Assembly (NCBI GenBank): GCA_946699065.1
Contig: CAMPDV010000009.1
Coordinates: forward strand, 1,896,826-1,960,825
Direction of reading: 5' to 3'
Length of the DNA: 64,000 bases
From: Loxodes magnus
Taxonomy: Eukaryota > Ciliophora > Karyorelictea > Loxodida > Loxodidae
Of the stretch, positions 63,483 through 64,000 are shown piece by piece (within the stretch, counting starts at the first letter, position 1; every line of letters starts with the position of its first letter). Position numbers and translations under genes: made by a program. The notes beneath the pieces are model-generated. The model was given only the letters and a program-made list of their open reading frames with translations. It was not told the DNA's origin and made no database searches.

Positions 63483-64000
63483 TTTCAGTTTTAAAGAGTA
63501 TGCTTTGAGAAGTAATACGTATTTAGAAAAGTGAAGAAGTAAAGTAAGAAAAGAAGATATAATTTAAGTTTTATAAGTATGCTTTGAGAAGTAATAAGTA
63601 TTTTGAAAAGTGAAGAATTAAAGTAAGAAAAGAAGATTGAATTTAAGTTTTAGAAGTATGCTTTGGGAAGTAATAAGTATTTTGAAAAGTGAAGAATAAA
63701 AGTAAGAAAAGAAGATAGAATTTCAGTTTTAAAGAGTATGCTTTGAGAAGTAATAAGTATTTAGAAAAGTGAAGAAGTAAAGTAAGAAAAGAAGATATAA
63801 TTTAAGTTTTATAAGTATGCTTTGAGAAGTAATAAGTATTTTGAAAAGTGAAGAATTAAAGTAAGAAAAGAAGATTGAATTTAAGTTTTAGAAGTATGCT
63901 TTGGGAAGTAATAAGTATTTTGAAAAGTGAAGAATAAAAGTAAGAAAAGAAGATAGAATTTCAGTTTTAAAGAGTATGCTTTGAGAAGTAATACGTATTT
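63483..64000 (+). repeat. ~238-bp trimeric higher-order repeat at right edge
   Basis: A three-monomer unit (ttcag...taatac or taataag core, then atataatttaagttttataag, then ttagaagtatgctttggg) repeats at 63,483, 63,721 and 63,959, a period of 238 bp. The array is still running when the window ends. Confidence 0.75.

Larger units (their letters stand above)
25780..64000 (+). repeat. 80-bp satellite array, >38 kb, extends past window
   Basis: An uninterrupted head-to-tail array of a ~80-bp monomer (a clear example is 26,508-26,587) with common 77-79-bp variants; roughly 480 copies. The monomer holds a nearly invariant core tatgctttgagaagtaat followed by aagtatt, and a variable hinge gaattt(c/a/g)agtttta. 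It also has alternative tails, (gaagaagtaaagtaagaaaag) or (gaagtgtaaagtaataaaac), parenthesised and approximate. The example monomer has 36 A, 23 T, 19 G and only 2 C, so the plus strand is strongly purine- and G-biased. Variant composition drifts: the ttcag...aaggag type dominates to about 37 kb, the ttaag/ttgag...aaagag and shorter taagtatgc/agaagtatgc types after. No gene or other element interrupts it. Open frames on the minus strand are by-products of the repeat and the 80-bp period is not a multiple of 3. Confidence 0.97.

Noticed and set aside
25780-64000. CRISPR array
   Set aside because: Units are contiguous near-identical monomers without unique spacers, in a eukaryotic context.

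Overview
The window looks like nuclear DNA of a ciliate. It is extremely AT-rich, and its recognisable genes stay open only if TAA and TAG are read as glutamine. In the best gene (13395-15863) and in several fragments, in-frame TGA sits where tryptophan is expected, while one TGA also ends the main gene. That combination (UAR=Gln, UGA=Trp or stop by context) is known from karyorelict ciliates such as Loxodes and from the heterotrich Condylostoma. The 29-nt intron inferred here is longer than the 15-16 nt introns typical of heterotrichs, so a karyorelict-like organism is my preferred, unproven, reading.

Layout. 1-2,400: gene debris, namely a degenerate antisense 18S rRNA piece (826-1133), a possible decayed minus-strand gene (1363-2201) and a frameshifted WD40 repeat remnant (2263-2400). 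3,100-10,290: copy A of a roughly 7-kb dispersed repeat. 13,395-15,863: the one clear gene, a TKL-type protein kinase followed by pentapeptide repeats and a seven-bladed WD40 propeller, with one frameshift and one short intron. 16,909-17,519: an orphan array of four WD40 repeats. 18,938-25,780: copy B of the 7-kb repeat, same orientation, diverged from A and differing by several 150-500 bp presence/absence blocks flanked by short direct repeats. 25,780-64,000: an unbroken satellite array of about 38 kb built from an ~80-bp monomer, running off the right edge and cutting off copy B on its left.

Function. The kinase gene reads as a signalling protein with a catalytic N-terminus and protein-binding C-terminus. 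The WD40 fragments suggest repeated duplication and decay of related genes. The rest is repeat DNA: a possible but unidentified mobile element in two copies, and a satellite that could be heterochromatic, centromeric or germline-limited.

Limits. With all three stop codons potentially sense and ~80 % AT, nearly every frame on both strands is open and looks protein-like, so open frames alone were not accepted as genes. All alignments and repeat periods were judged by eye.
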